The notes: generated from the sequence alone by a model not told the origin. A DNA stretch of 64,000 bases from Muricauda sp. SCSIO 65647 (GCF_021534965.1 NZ_CP091037.1:2024501-2088500), one strand, 5' to 3'. Shown: positions 36,113 through 44,392, counted from the stretch's first letter. Program-made: numbers and translations.

Positions 36113-36754
36113 GTGCCCCTTTACAAAACGATAACAGAATCGAACAATACCAAAATTTATATATGGAAGGTCACAGAATCGGAAGCTGATCTTTCAAAAG
36201 AAGTGGTGTTGACCGCACATTGCCAAGACCGTGTAGTTGCGATGAAGTCTGAAATGCACCGAAGGGCCTTTTTGAGTATTAGGCATTTGATGGCGTTGTC
36301 GAGCTATGAAGACAAGGATCTCTATTATGATGAGATGGGAAAACCTCATTTAAGGGACGGAAACCATATTTCTATCACCCACTCACACGAGTTTACGGCG
36401 ATTATTGTCAGTAAATCGCAAAAAGTGGGGGTAGATATTGAGAAACAACGAGATAAAATCTTGAAGATTGCCCATAAATTTACTCCCATTGAAGAGTATA
36501 GAACCTTGGCCAATACTGGGGCCATTATACGAAAGCTGACCATTGTTTGGGGCGCTAAAGAATCACTGTACAAGATTTATGCCCAAAACGGGCTCAGCTT
36601 TTTGCGTCATATCGATGTTCATGATTTCTCTTTTCAAGAGGGAAGTACCACCGCCGAAATACTGTATAAGGGCGAATTGTCACAGTACGCGGTCAAGTTC
36701 TTGGAATTTGAGGGCTTCACCTGCGTTTATGCGCTTAAAAAAGAGGAGGACTGA
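36113..36754 (+). CDS. 4'-phosphopantetheinyl transferase, Sfp type
   Basis: 213 residues from GTG 36113. Transfers phosphopantetheine from CoA to carrier proteins. Shows RRAFLSIRHL, the His-rich ISITHSHEFTAIIVS, Mg-binding VGVDIEKQRDKI and IVWGAKESLYKIY (Glu/Lys pair), in the family order. The only such enzyme in the window, so it may serve fatty-acid ACP. Confidence 0.9.
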   Translation: MPLYKTITESNNTKIYIWKVTESEADLSKEVVLTAHCQDRVVAMKSEMHRRAFLSIRHLMALSSYEDKDLYYDEMGKPHLRDGNHISITHSHEFTAIIVSKSQKVGVDIEKQRDKILKIAHKFTPIEEYRTLANTGAIIRKLTIVWGAKESLYKIYAQNGLSFLRHIDVHDFSFQEGSTTAEILYKGELSQYAVKFLEFEGFTCVYALKKEED

Positions 36755-36796
36755 AAGAAATTTGATTTCTTTGCCCAGTCAAAGAAAAGTTTCTTT

Positions 36797-37057
36797 ATGG
36801 ATATTTCAGTCGAATTGACCCTTACCCCACTACATGACAATTTTGAACCGCCCATTATCGATTTTATCAAAAGATTGAGGGATTCTGGCCTGAAAATTTT
36901 AGAAAACCCGCTAAGCACCCAGATATATGGCAATTATGATGAGGTCATGCGCTTATTGACCGATGAAATAAAAGAAGCATTTGAAAATACGGAACATGTT
37001 TTGTTATACATGAAGATCGTAAAGTCAGACCGTAGCGGTTATGAGCCCCATTTTTGA
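36797..37057 (+). CDS. Thiamine-binding protein, YkoF/MTH1187 family
   Basis: 86 residues, ferredoxin-like fold. ISVELTLTPLHDNF and ENPLSTQIYGNYDEVMRLL correspond to the two strands-plus-loop that bind thiamine in YkoF/MTH1187 (DUF77) proteins. Overlaps the following PnuC-type transporter gene by 17 bases, which suggests a joint role in vitamin uptake. Confidence 0.82.
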   Translation: MDISVELTLTPLHDNFEPPIIDFIKRLRDSGLKILENPLSTQIYGNYDEVMRLLTDEIKEAFENTEHVLLYMKIVKSDRSGYEPHF

Positions 37058-37682
37058 TTTTTTTCTAGGCCCGTATGAAGAGCGGGCGGTCTCGTTGATC
37101 ATTCTAGAGGCCACTGCCTTCTTTTTTGGCATTGCCAGTGTGGTCTATGCCAAGCGGGAAGATATTATGGTCTATCCAACCGGTTTGGTCGCCACTGCCA
37201 TTACCACCTACGTATTTTTTGTAGACCGTCTTTTCGGTGATATGATGATGAATTTCTATTTTTCGATTATGAGTATCTATGGGTGGTGGAACTGGGCACG
37301 CCGAAAAAGCACTAGAGAGTACGTAGTTCATATTTCAAGAACCAATGCAAGGGAAAAATTAATTGGTTTAGTGTTGTTTCTACTGACCATGTTGGTCACT
37401 TATGGCGTGTACAGGGCATTTGGTGCAGCTATCGAAACCTCGAACTACGTTGATATTTTTACTTCTGGCATCTTTTTTACCGCAATGTGGTACATGGCCA
37501 ATAAAAAGTTGGAAAATTGGACTCTTTGGATTTTAGGAGATCTAATAACCGTACCTTTGTACGCATATAGGGGGTGGGGCATGTTTTCATTGCAATACCT
37601 CATCTTCACCATATTGGCCATACAGGGATATCTCGCATGGAAGAAAAGTTTGCACAACGACCTTCAGACCTTATCAAAGTAG
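37041..37682 (+). CDS. PnuC-family vitamin transporter (thiamine or nicotinamide riboside)
   Basis: 213 residues, about seven membrane segments. FYFSIMSIYGWWNW and WTLWILGDLITVPLYAYRG are the substrate-pocket motifs of PnuC-type facilitators. PnuC carries nicotinamide riboside and PnuT carries thiamine; they are hard to tell apart by eye. The thiamine-binding neighbour favours thiamine, the NadR-like kinase after it favours nicotinamide riboside. No TPP riboswitch precedes this gene. Confidence 0.85.
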   Translation: MSPIFDFFLGPYEERAVSLIILEATAFFFGIASVVYAKREDIMVYPTGLVATAITTYVFFVDRLFGDMMMNFYFSIMSIYGWWNWARRKSTREYVVHISRTNAREKLIGLVLFLLTMLVTYGVYRAFGAAIETSNYVDIFTSGIFFTAMWYMANKKLENWTLWILGDLITVPLYAYRGWGMFSLQYLIFTILAIQGYLAWKKSLHNDLQTLSK

Positions 37683-38194
37683 TGCTCTACGGCCCTGAAT
37701 CGACCGGTAAGACCACGTTGGCCGAACAATTGGCAGATCATTATGATACGGTATGGGTGCCAGAGTATGCTCGTGAATATCTTCAGGAGAAATGGGATAG
37801 GGAGCAAAAAACATGTGAACCAAAAGATTTGTTGCCCATTGCAGAAGGCCAAATGGCAATTGAAAATGATTTGGCAAAAAAAGCCAATAAGATACTGATA
37901 TGTGACACCGATCTTCTAGAGACGAAGGTCTATTCTGAAGCCTATTATCTTGGCCATTGCGATCCGATTTTAGAAAAATATGCCTTGGCCAATAGTTATG
38001 AACTTTATCTATTGACCTATATCGATACCCCTTGGGTCAAAGACGATCTTAGGGACAAGCCTGATGAAAGAAAGCGAATGTTCCAATACTTTAAAGATAC
38101 GCTGGTCAAGCATGACCGCAATTTTGCTATCTTAAAGGGGGATAAAAAAACACGACTCTCAACCGCGATTAACCATATCGATAAACTATTGTAA
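37637..38194 (+). CDS. NadR-like kinase (P-loop AAA_28 family)
   Basis: 185 residues from ATG 37637, which overlaps the transporter gene by 46 bases; longer starts lie deep inside that gene. P-loop YGPESTGKTTLAEQL at about 17-31, then WVPEYAREYLQEKW and ICDTDLLETKVYSEAYYLG, matching the ribosylnicotinamide kinase half of NadR without its adenylyltransferase half. It would trap the imported vitamin by phosphorylation. Confidence 0.85.
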   Translation: MEEKFAQRPSDLIKVVLYGPESTGKTTLAEQLADHYDTVWVPEYAREYLQEKWDREQKTCEPKDLLPIAEGQMAIENDLAKKANKILICDTDLLETKVYSEAYYLGHCDPILEKYALANSYELYLLTYIDTPWVKDDLRDKPDERKRMFQYFKDTLVKHDRNFAILKGDKKTRLSTAINHIDKLL

Positions 38195-38197
38195 ACC

Positions 38198-39736
38198 ATG
38201 GTGCAATTTTCAGAAAGAGACCTGCAACAGCTTAAAGAAAAAGGCATTTCAGAAGAAATGGTCTTAAAGCAGATCGAGACTTTCAAAGAAGGAATTCCCT
38301 TTGTTACCCTTGAAAAAGCTGCAGTTGTTGACGATGGTATCGAAAGATTTACAGATGCCGAACATAAAAAATTGATTGATTACTTTGAAGGGCATCGCAA
38401 GAACCTGAAACTGAAAAAATTTGTGCCAGCGTCAGGTGCGGCTTCTAGAATGTTCAAGGCACTGTTCAATTTTTTGGGTGCCCATGACCCCAAAAAGGAA
38501 ACATTGTCAGAATACTTGAATAGAACCGGTGATGAAGCTGTGGAAAAGTTTGCCGACGGAATGGAGAAATTTCCTTTTTATGAGAAGATCGGCAATCGCA
38601 TCAAAGGAAAATATCGTTCTGACGGAGAGAAAGTCTATTATTTCATTGATGAGATGCTCTCACCGAACGGACTCAATTACGGTTTTTACCCAAAGGGACT
38701 GTTGCCTTTTCATAAATATGGTAAAGATACTACCACCCCGTTTGAAGAACATTTGAAGGAAGCCGCACTGTATACAAAGACCAAAGGCAATGCAAATCTA
38801 CATTTTACCATCTCAGAGCAACATGACGATATGTTCAGGGCCGAAGAAAATGAAGCTTCAGAAAGAGTTTCGATTGCAACCGATACCCGTTTCAAGGTCA
38901 CCTATTCAAACCAAAAAGCTTCGACCGATACCATTGCTGTTGATATGACCGATGAGCCTTTTAGAAACAATGACGGTACCTTATTGTTTCGACCTGGGGG
39001 CCATGGGGCCTTGATTGAAAACCTGAATGACCAAGAAGCCGATATCATATTTATCAAGAACATTGACAATGTAGTCGTAGATAGAAACCTCGAAGAAGTC
39101 GCAAACAGTAAAAAGATGCTTGCAGGTGTTTTGTTGCAGGTACAGGCCAGAGCATTTTCGTTTGCTAAAAAATTAGAACAAGATACCGTGTCGATTGACA
39201 CGATGAACGAGGCCAAAGCATTTTTGGAAAATCAACTGAACGTACATTTTCCTGAGAGCTATAGAGGGTTGAGCATAGATGATCAAAGGGCTGTTCTTAC
39301 TGATAAATTGGATAGGCCCATTCGTGTGTGCGGTATGGTCAAAAATGAAGGCGAACCTGGCGGTGGTCCTTTTTGGGTCACGGATAAAAATGGCAATATC
39401 TCACTTCAGATCATTGAATCGGCCCAGGTTGATGTTGACAATGAACGTCAAATGTCAATATTCAAGAACTCTACCCATTTCAATCCGGTCGATTTGGTCT
39501 GTGGGGTAAAGAACTACAAGGGTGAAAAATTCAACCTGCTCAATTATATTGATGCCAAACAAGGGTTTATCACTGAAAAAACCCAAGAAGGGAAAGCACT
39601 AAAGGCCTTGGAACTACCGGGTTTATGGAATGGGGCCATGGCTTATTGGAACACTATTTTCGTCGAAGTGCCTTTGGTGACCTTTAATCCGGTAAAAACG
39701 GTCAATGATCTTTTAAAACAGACGCATCAAGTATAA
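38198..39736 (+). CDS. DUF4301-type protein
   Basis: 512 residues, soluble. FVPASGAASRMFKALF near residue 80 resembles the nucleotide-binding start of sugar-nucleotidyltransferases, and LFRPGGHGALIENLNDQ with IIFIKNIDNVV resembles their metal-binding region. This matches the DUF4301 family of Bacteroidota, of unknown substrate. Four bases after the kinase gene and ended by its own terminator, so it is the last gene of that operon. Confidence 0.8.
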   Translation: MVQFSERDLQQLKEKGISEEMVLKQIETFKEGIPFVTLEKAAVVDDGIERFTDAEHKKLIDYFEGHRKNLKLKKFVPASGAASRMFKALFNFLGAHDPKKETLSEYLNRTGDEAVEKFADGMEKFPFYEKIGNRIKGKYRSDGEKVYYFIDEMLSPNGLNYGFYPKGLLPFHKYGKDTTTPFEEHLKEAALYTKTKGNANLHFTISEQHDDMFRAEENEASERVSIATDTRFKVTYSNQKASTDTIAVDMTDEPFRNNDGTLLFRPGGHGALIENLNDQEADIIFIKNIDNVVVDRNLEEVANSKKMLAGVLLQVQARAFSFAKKLEQDTVSIDTMNEAKAFLENQLNVHFPESYRGLSIDDQRAVLTDKLDRPIRVCGMVKNEGEPGGGPFWVTDKNGNISLQIIESAQVDVDNERQMSIFKNSTHFNPVDLVCGVKNYKGEKFNLLNYIDAKQGFITEKTQEGKALKALELPGLWNGAMAYWNTIFVEVPLVTFNPVKTVNDLLKQTHQV

Positions 39737-39761
39737 TCTACTGGGTTTGCCCGAACAGATT

Positions 39762-39791
39762 AGAGCCTTCTTTTTTGAGGGCTCTTTTTTT
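39762..39791 (+). terminator. Intrinsic terminator after the DUF4301 gene
   Basis: AGAGCC (39762-39767) pairs with GGCTCT (39780-39785), extendable by G-T pairs, followed by a long T run. Confidence 0.85.
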
Positions 39792-39842
39792 ATGTGACCT
39801 TTTTGAAATAAGTGTGTCATACAAATTGAAGAACCGAACCAA

Positions 39843-39995
39843 ATGAAAGATTTGTTGAGATCAGCACTGTTGGCAGCATCATTGATAGTGGCCCTGTTAG
39901 TGGCCAAAAATGTACAGGGCAATACAAAAAAAGGGTACGAACCAGTGACCAAAGAAAAAATTGAAAACACAACAAAGGAAGATCAGGTTGGGTAA
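39843..39995 (+). CDS. Small exported or membrane protein, 50 residues
   Basis: ATG 39843 to TAA 39995. MKDLLRSALLAASLIVALLV is a clear signal-anchor, followed by a charged tail (TKKGYEPVTKEKIENTTKED). No family recognised. It stands alone between two terminators (39762-39791 and 40063-40094), which supports it as an independent small gene. Confidence 0.5.
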   Translation: MKDLLRSALLAASLIVALLVAKNVQGNTKKGYEPVTKEKIENTTKEDQVG

Positions 39996-40062
39996 AAAAT
40001 AGAAGATAACGATCCGATGTGGCCTTTTGGCACGCGGATTATGGTTGGTTGATTTGGTTGGA

Positions 40063-40094
40063 GGGCCGTATCAGTATTTGTACGGCCCTTTTTT
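40063..40094 (+). terminator. Intrinsic terminator after the 50-residue gene
   Basis: GGGCCGTA (40063-40070) pairs with TACGGCCC (40081-40088), ten-base loop, six T. Confidence 0.88.
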
Positions 40095-40115
40095 GAAAAG
40101 CTGCCCAAAAAATAT

Positions 40116-40265
40116 ATGAAAATGCTCGAAATAATATATATGATATTCCTGATCCTGAGTGTTGTGGCTTTTGTTTTGGCCATTTATGTGACGTTTCCCT
40201 ATCTGACGAAAGAAAGGAGAAATCAGGGCAAAAAGCATAAAGAAGATACTAGACACTATGGGTAA
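40116..40265 (+). CDS. Small single-pass membrane protein, 49 residues
   Basis: ATG 40116 to TAA 40263-40265. One hydrophobic segment (residues about 4-25, IIYMIFLILSVVAFVLAIYV) and a Lys/Arg/His-rich tail. Like its upstream small neighbour it is a hydrophobic segment with a charged tail, but the two are not similar in sequence. Function unknown. Confidence 0.5.
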   Translation: MKMLEIIYMIFLILSVVAFVLAIYVTFPYLTKERRNQGKKHKEDTRHYG

Positions 40266-40321
40266 TGCTATGCAAACACTGACCATGCATTGTCCGATGA
40301 CCGCCAACTCCATGGGGCTTG

Positions 40322-40342
40322 CTTGCCAAAAAAATTGGCAAG
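40322..40342. repeat. Hairpin CTTGCCAA/TTGGCAAG in the small-gene spacer
   Basis: Eight perfect pairs around a five-A loop. No T run follows. It lies within a 28-codon open frame starting at 40270 (MQTLTMHCPMTANSMG...), which I do not trust as a gene. May be leader structure or an operator. Confidence 0.4.
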
Positions 40343-40383
40343 TCTCCCCCGGTTAAGGGTCTCGTTTAAGTTGGTTAGGTCAC

Positions 40384-40407
40384 AAAGGCTGCTTCGGCAG
40401 CCTTTTT
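40384..40407 (+). terminator. Intrinsic terminator with TTCG tetraloop
   Basis: AAAGGCTGC (40384-40392), TTCG, GCAGCCTTT (40397-40405), T run. Stable and compact; it isolates the riboswitch promoter from upstream transcription. Confidence 0.88.
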
Positions 40408-40431
40408 CTATGAAAATTAATGTGTGAGTTG

Positions 40432-40439
40432 TACATTTG
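40432..40439 (+). promoter_or_regulatory. Promoter -7 box of the riboswitch-TonB receptor unit
   Basis: TACATTTG, identical to the bioF and bioB boxes. The predicted start, near 40443, is at the first bases of the riboswitch. Confidence 0.6.
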
Positions 40440-40444
40440 CACCA

Positions 40445-40535
40445 TCTCAAAGGGGTGCGAACTTCTGATATAATCAGGATAAGCTGAGATTATACCCAAT
40501 GAACCTGGGCGGGTAATGCTGCCAAGGGAGGCGAA
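40445..40535 (+). ncRNA. TPP riboswitch (THI element)
   Basis: Contains the conserved cores GGGGTGC (40452-40458), CTGAGATTATACCC (40484-40497), the TGAACCTGG turn (40500-40508) and GGGTAATGCTGCCAAGGGAG (40511-40530), in the right order and spacing, with a small variable stem (CTGATATAATCAG) between. Binds thiamine pyrophosphate. A palindrome GGCGAAATTTCGCC (40530-40543) and ATTTGG/CCAAAT (40544-40560) follow and may be the expression platform. Controls the downstream receptor. Confidence 0.93.
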
Positions 40536-40652
40536 ATTTCGCCATTTGGTATTTCCAAATCGCTTTGTTTTTCAATCAGTATTGGATTGATTGCAAGCAA
40601 AATCAATGTTAAACCAGAATAATGACCCCTTTTATTCGTAAAATTTTTACGG

Positions 40653-42821
40653 ATGAAAACATCTTTATTCACAATTTTGGCCCTTTCAGGGCTTACATGT
40701 GGGCTCAAAGCCCAAGAAAAGAAACAAGACACAACTGAAGGTAAACAGATCATACTTGATGAAGTGCTTGTTCAAGCTGTCAGGGTAACGAAAGAATCAC
40801 CGGTTACTTTTTCGAATCTTGATAAAGAGGAAATCGCACCACGAAACCTTGGTCAAGATATTCCGATTTTGATGAATTACCTGCCTGCCGTAGTAACGAC
40901 TTCTGATGCAGGAGCGGGTGTGGGCTATACAGGTATCAGGGTGCGGGGCAGCGATGCTACCCGGGTGAATATCACCATTAATGGTATTCCTTACAACGAT
41001 GCCGAATCACAGGGTACCTTCTGGGTAAATATGCCCGATTTTGCCTCCTCGACCGAAAGCCTTCAATTACAGCGTGGCGTGGGAACATCGACCAATGGTG
41101 CAGCTGCTTTTGGGGCAAGCCTCAATTTGCTGACCGATCGATTTTCAGAGGAAGCCTACGGAAGGGTCTCTTCTTCGTATGGAAGTTTCAATACCATGCG
41201 AAACAATGTCAAGTTCAGTACGGGACTGCTCAACGAACACATTGAACTTTCAGGAAGACTCTCGAGAATTACCTCTGACGGTTATATCGACAGAGCTTCT
41301 TCAGAACTGGATTCCTATTTTTTACAAGGAACGTACAAAGATGACAATACGTTGGTAAAGGCTTTGTTGTTCGGGGGCCATGAGATTACCTATCAGGCCT
41401 GGAATGGCATCACAAGAGAACAGCTTCAAGAAAATCGCACCTATAATCCATCGGGTGAGTACACTGATGAGAATGGTAATACGCGCTTTTATGAAAATGA
41501 GGTCGATAATTATAAACAAGACCATTTTCAGCTACATTGGAATGAGCAACTGGGCAATAATTGGAGCACCAATATTGCCTTGCACTACACTAGGGGCCGT
41601 GGTTTTTTTGAGCAATTTAGGGAAGATGATGATTTTGCGACCTATGGTTTTGAACCGTTGACGGTAGATGGTGAAGAAGTCAATACTACTGACCTAATTC
41701 GAAGAAGATGGCTCGACAATGATTTTTATGGCACCGTTTTTTCGGCCGTCCATGAAAATGAAAAACTGAACCTTATTTTAGGCGGAGGTTACAATAGCTA
41801 CAAAGGCGACCATTTTGGAGAGGTTATTTGGGCACGTTTTGCCAGCAACAGTGAATACCGAGATCGCTATTATGACGATACCTCAACGAAGACCGATTTT
41901 AATCTCTATTCAAAGGCCATTTATAAATTGAACCAAAAATGGAGCCTCTTCGGTGACCTTCAGTACAGAACGGTGGGCTATGAGGCCAATGGCGAGGATA
42001 CCGGTTTGGTCGATGATACATTTAACTTCTTCAATCCGAAAGCAGGGGTGACCTTTGATTTGAACCGAAACCACAACTTTTATTTTTCTTATGCCAGGGC
42101 CAATCGAGAGCCGAACCGGAATGATTATGAGAACGGCAATCCGCGACCTGAGAAACTAAACGATTTTGAATTGGGGTGGCGTTACGTTTCTACATCGGTA
42201 CAGTTGAATACCAATGTGTACTACATGCGCTACAAAGATCAACTGGTGCTGACAGGTGAACTGAACGATGTGGGCGCACCGCTTCGCGCAAATGTGGGCG
42301 ACAGTTACCGTTTGGGGCTTGAAATTGATGCCAGTATTGCCTTGGGCACCAAATGGCAAATACGACCCAATATTGCCCTGAGCAGTAACAAAAATGTAGA
42401 TTTTGTCTTTCAACGTGACGGGGTGCTGCAGAACTTGGGCAATACGAACATTGCCTATTCACCTAATGTGGTTGCGGGCAATATGCTAATCTTTACCCCG
42501 AACGAACGTTTTCAGGTCTCTTTGCTCTCAAAATATGTGGGCGAACAGTATATGGGCAATATCGACTCAGAGGCTTCTGTATTGGAAGCCTACTCACAGA
42601 CCGATTTGAACCTGCAGTACACTATTGAGACCAATTCGTTCATCAAAAGTATTGTGCTGTCAGGGTTGGTTAACAACCTTTTTGATGAAGATATAGTTTC
42701 AAACGGCTTCTTTTTCACTTTTGATGATGATTCTTCAGGAAGTGTGACCACTATTGAAGGTGCGGGTTTTTATCCACAGGCAGGCATCAATTTTTTATTG
42801 GGGGCCACCCTCAATTTTTAA
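40653..42821 (+). CDS. TonB-dependent receptor for thiamine (TPP-riboswitch controlled)
   Basis: 722 residues. Signal peptide MKTSLFTILALSGLTCGLKAQ, TonB-box region IILDEVLVQAVRV, plug domain with VGYTGIRVRGSDATRVNITI, then a 22-strand barrel. No N-terminal carboxypeptidase-like domain. The TPP riboswitch in its leader makes thiamine or a thiamine precursor the likely ligand, as for the known Omr1 receptors of Bacteroidota. A PnuC-type transporter operon lies about 3 kb upstream. Confidence 0.92.
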   Translation: MKTSLFTILALSGLTCGLKAQEKKQDTTEGKQIILDEVLVQAVRVTKESPVTFSNLDKEEIAPRNLGQDIPILMNYLPAVVTTSDAGAGVGYTGIRVRGSDATRVNITINGIPYNDAESQGTFWVNMPDFASSTESLQLQRGVGTSTNGAAAFGASLNLLTDRFSEEAYGRVSSSYGSFNTMRNNVKFSTGLLNEHIELSGRLSRITSDGYIDRASSELDSYFLQGTYKDDNTLVKALLFGGHEITYQAWNGITREQLQENRTYNPSGEYTDENGNTRFYENEVDNYKQDHFQLHWNEQLGNNWSTNIALHYTRGRGFFEQFREDDDFATYGFEPLTVDGEEVNTTDLIRRRWLDNDFYGTVFSAVHENEKLNLILGGGYNSYKGDHFGEVIWARFASNSEYRDRYYDDTSTKTDFNLYSKAIYKLNQKWSLFGDLQYRTVGYEANGEDTGLVDDTFNFFNPKAGVTFDLNRNHNFYFSYARANREPNRNDYENGNPRPEKLNDFELGWRYVSTSVQLNTNVYYMRYKDQLVLTGELNDVGAPLRANVGDSYRLGLEIDASIALGTKWQIRPNIALSSNKNVDFVFQRDGVLQNLGNTNIAYSPNVVAGNMLIFTPNERFQVSLLSKYVGEQYMGNIDSEASVLEAYSQTDLNLQYTIETNSFIKSIVLSGLVNNLFDEDIVSNGFFFTFDDDSSGSVTTIEGAGFYPQAGINFLLGATLNF

Positions 42822-42846
42822 GCATATCTTTGGGTAAAGTCCAATA

Positions 42847-43845
42847 GTGAATATACCGTATCCTTTTTTTGACAAAAGCCCCATTCTTTGGGGCTTTATC
42901 GGTTGTGGGGCCGTGACCGAAGTAAAAAGTGGTCCGGCCTTTCAAATGACCGATGGTTTCGAAGTATCAATGGTCATGCGACGCAGTATTGAAAAAGCAA
43001 AAGATTATGCGAATAGGCATAATGTTCCGAAGTACACCAACGACCCAAAAGAATTGATCGAAAGTTCTCTTGTCGATGCGGTCTATATAGCCACCCCACC
43101 TGATACCCACAGATTATATGCCCTAAAAGTGGCAGATCTGGGAAAGCCTTGCTGCATTGAAAAACCAATGGCACCTACCTATGAAGATAGCCTTTCTATT
43201 CAAAAGGCTTTTCAAGAAAAAAAACTGCCGTTGTTCATTGCCCATTACCGTCGCTCGTTGCCTCGCTTTAACAGGATCAAGCAATGGCTTGATGAAGACC
43301 GTATCGGTTCGGTTCGACATATTAGGTGGCATTTGAGCAAACCACCGAACGAGATTGATTTGAGTGGCCGATACAATTGGCGTACCGACCCCGAGACCGC
43401 TCGTGGCGGTTATTTTGATGATTTGGCAAGCCATGGCCTTGACCTGTTTTCCTATTTCTTCGGAAAAGTAAAAGAGGCAAAAGGGTTTGCACAGAACCAA
43501 ATGGGGCTTTACAATGCTTATGATGCCATTGTGGGAAACTGGGTCTATGAAAATGGAATGACCGGCGAGGGAAGTTGGAATTTTGGCACTGCCCATCGAG
43601 AAGATAAAGTTGAAATCTATGGATCTGCAGGCAAGATTATTTTTTCGGTTTTTGGCGAAGAACCCTTACAGCTGATCACTAAAAATGCAGAAGAGACATT
43701 GTTTGTTGAAAATCCAAAGCACATTCAACAGTTTCATGTCGAAAACATCAAAAACCATTTAGTGGGCAAGGGGGTCCACCCCTCTTTGGGTGAAGACGGA
43801 CTGCACACCAGTTGGGTGATGGACAGTATTCTTGGAAAAATTTGA
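42847..43845 (+). CDS. Gfo/Idh/MocA-family oxidoreductase
   Basis: 332 residues from GTG 42847. NAD(P)-binding Rossmann start WGFIGCGAVTEVKSGPAF, then YIATPPDTH, CIEKPMAPTYEDS (the family's catalytic Lys in EKP) and a C-terminal alpha/beta domain with GGYFDDLASHGLDLFSYFFG. Substrate is probably a sugar or cyclitol; unknown. A TATCTTTG box (42825-42832) just after the receptor stop suggests it has its own promoter and is not only under the riboswitch. Confidence 0.9.
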   Translation: MNIPYPFFDKSPILWGFIGCGAVTEVKSGPAFQMTDGFEVSMVMRRSIEKAKDYANRHNVPKYTNDPKELIESSLVDAVYIATPPDTHRLYALKVADLGKPCCIEKPMAPTYEDSLSIQKAFQEKKLPLFIAHYRRSLPRFNRIKQWLDEDRIGSVRHIRWHLSKPPNEIDLSGRYNWRTDPETARGGYFDDLASHGLDLFSYFFGKVKEAKGFAQNQMGLYNAYDAIVGNWVYENGMTGEGSWNFGTAHREDKVEIYGSAGKIIFSVFGEEPLQLITKNAEETLFVENPKHIQQFHVENIKNHLVGKGVHPSLGEDGLHTSWVMDSILGKI

Positions 43846-43848
43846 GTG

Positions 43849-44286
43849 TTAATTTGATATGGTCACGGTATTGCCACTTTGTACGGCCCTATAGAAAAGC
43901 AGATCAAAATAGCGTTCGCCATCATCAGGGCGGTTCAATAATTGCCCCGTGAACAGGCTGTATTCAAAATCTTCGCATGAGCAGGTAACATTCTGCCCGT
44001 TCAAAGACATGGTAGAGCATGAATTGGGCGCATGGTTCGGGCAGCTGGCCTCAAAGGCAAAAAAAACATCGATACTGGTCTTCATCACGAAGACACCCCT
44101 TAGGCCTACCCCATTGTTGCCCACATAAACAGGATTTCCGATAGTATTGAGGCCATTATAGAGTGGTAGATTGAGGTTTAGGTCAAACCTGAAATTGGTT
44201 TCCTGTAAAAAAGGATTGCGGTCTGCACTGTCTTTACTACAACCCAAAAAAAGTGTCAAAATAAACAGGTGGGGCAAGTATTTCAT
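43849..44286 (-). CDS. Rieske-fold-like lipoprotein with altered cluster ligands
   Basis: 145 residues from ATG 44286. Lipobox ILTLFLGC (Cys16). The second half has the outline of a Rieske domain: SCPNHAPNSC (Cys82, His85) and CSCEDFEYSLFTGQ (Cys102, Cys104), where real Rieske proteins have CxH and CxxH followed by a His-Gly-Ser/Phe-D stretch. The second His is replaced by Glu-Asp, so a normal [2Fe-2S] site is unlikely. Tail-to-tail with the oxidoreductase, 3 bases apart. Confidence 0.65.
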   Translation of the reverse strand: MKYLPHLFILTLFLGCSKDSADRNPFLQETNFRFDLNLNLPLYNGLNTIGNPVYVGNNGVGLRGVFVMKTSIDVFFAFEASCPNHAPNSCSTMSLNGQNVTCSCEDFEYSLFTGQLLNRPDDGERYFDLLFYRAVQSGNTVTISN

Positions 44287-44332
44287 AAAGGGCAAAATGG
44301 TTTTGTAAATGTAAAAATGCTCAAAAAATATG

Positions 44333-44340
44333 TATCTTTG
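44333..44340 (+). promoter_or_regulatory. Promoter -7 box in front of the greA leader
   Basis: TATCTTTG fits TAnnTTTG. The predicted start near 44344 is directly before the terminator-like hairpin at 44345-44392. No TTG at the ideal distance. Confidence 0.55.
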
Positions 44341-44343
44341 CGT

Positions 44344-44392
44344 TAAATCCTCGCAAAAACCGTGCAAGCATGGGAAAAGCAGAGGATTTTTT
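44344..44392 (+). promoter_or_regulatory. Attenuator-like hairpin in the greA leader (possible small RNA)
   Basis: AAATCCTC (44345-44352) pairs with GAGGATTT (44382-44389), with six T at 44387-44392. Inside the loop CCGTG (44360-44364) pairs with CATGG (44369-44373). It is an intrinsic terminator about 50 bases after the promoter box and about 70 bases before greA, so most transcripts could stop here. E. coli greA has a comparable leader terminator that yields the GraL RNAs. Confidence 0.6.

Noticed and set aside
40270-40356. 28-codon open frame MQTLTMHCPM... before the riboswitch
   Set aside because: Too short, contains a perfect hairpin, no signal or family resemblance; kept only as a note.
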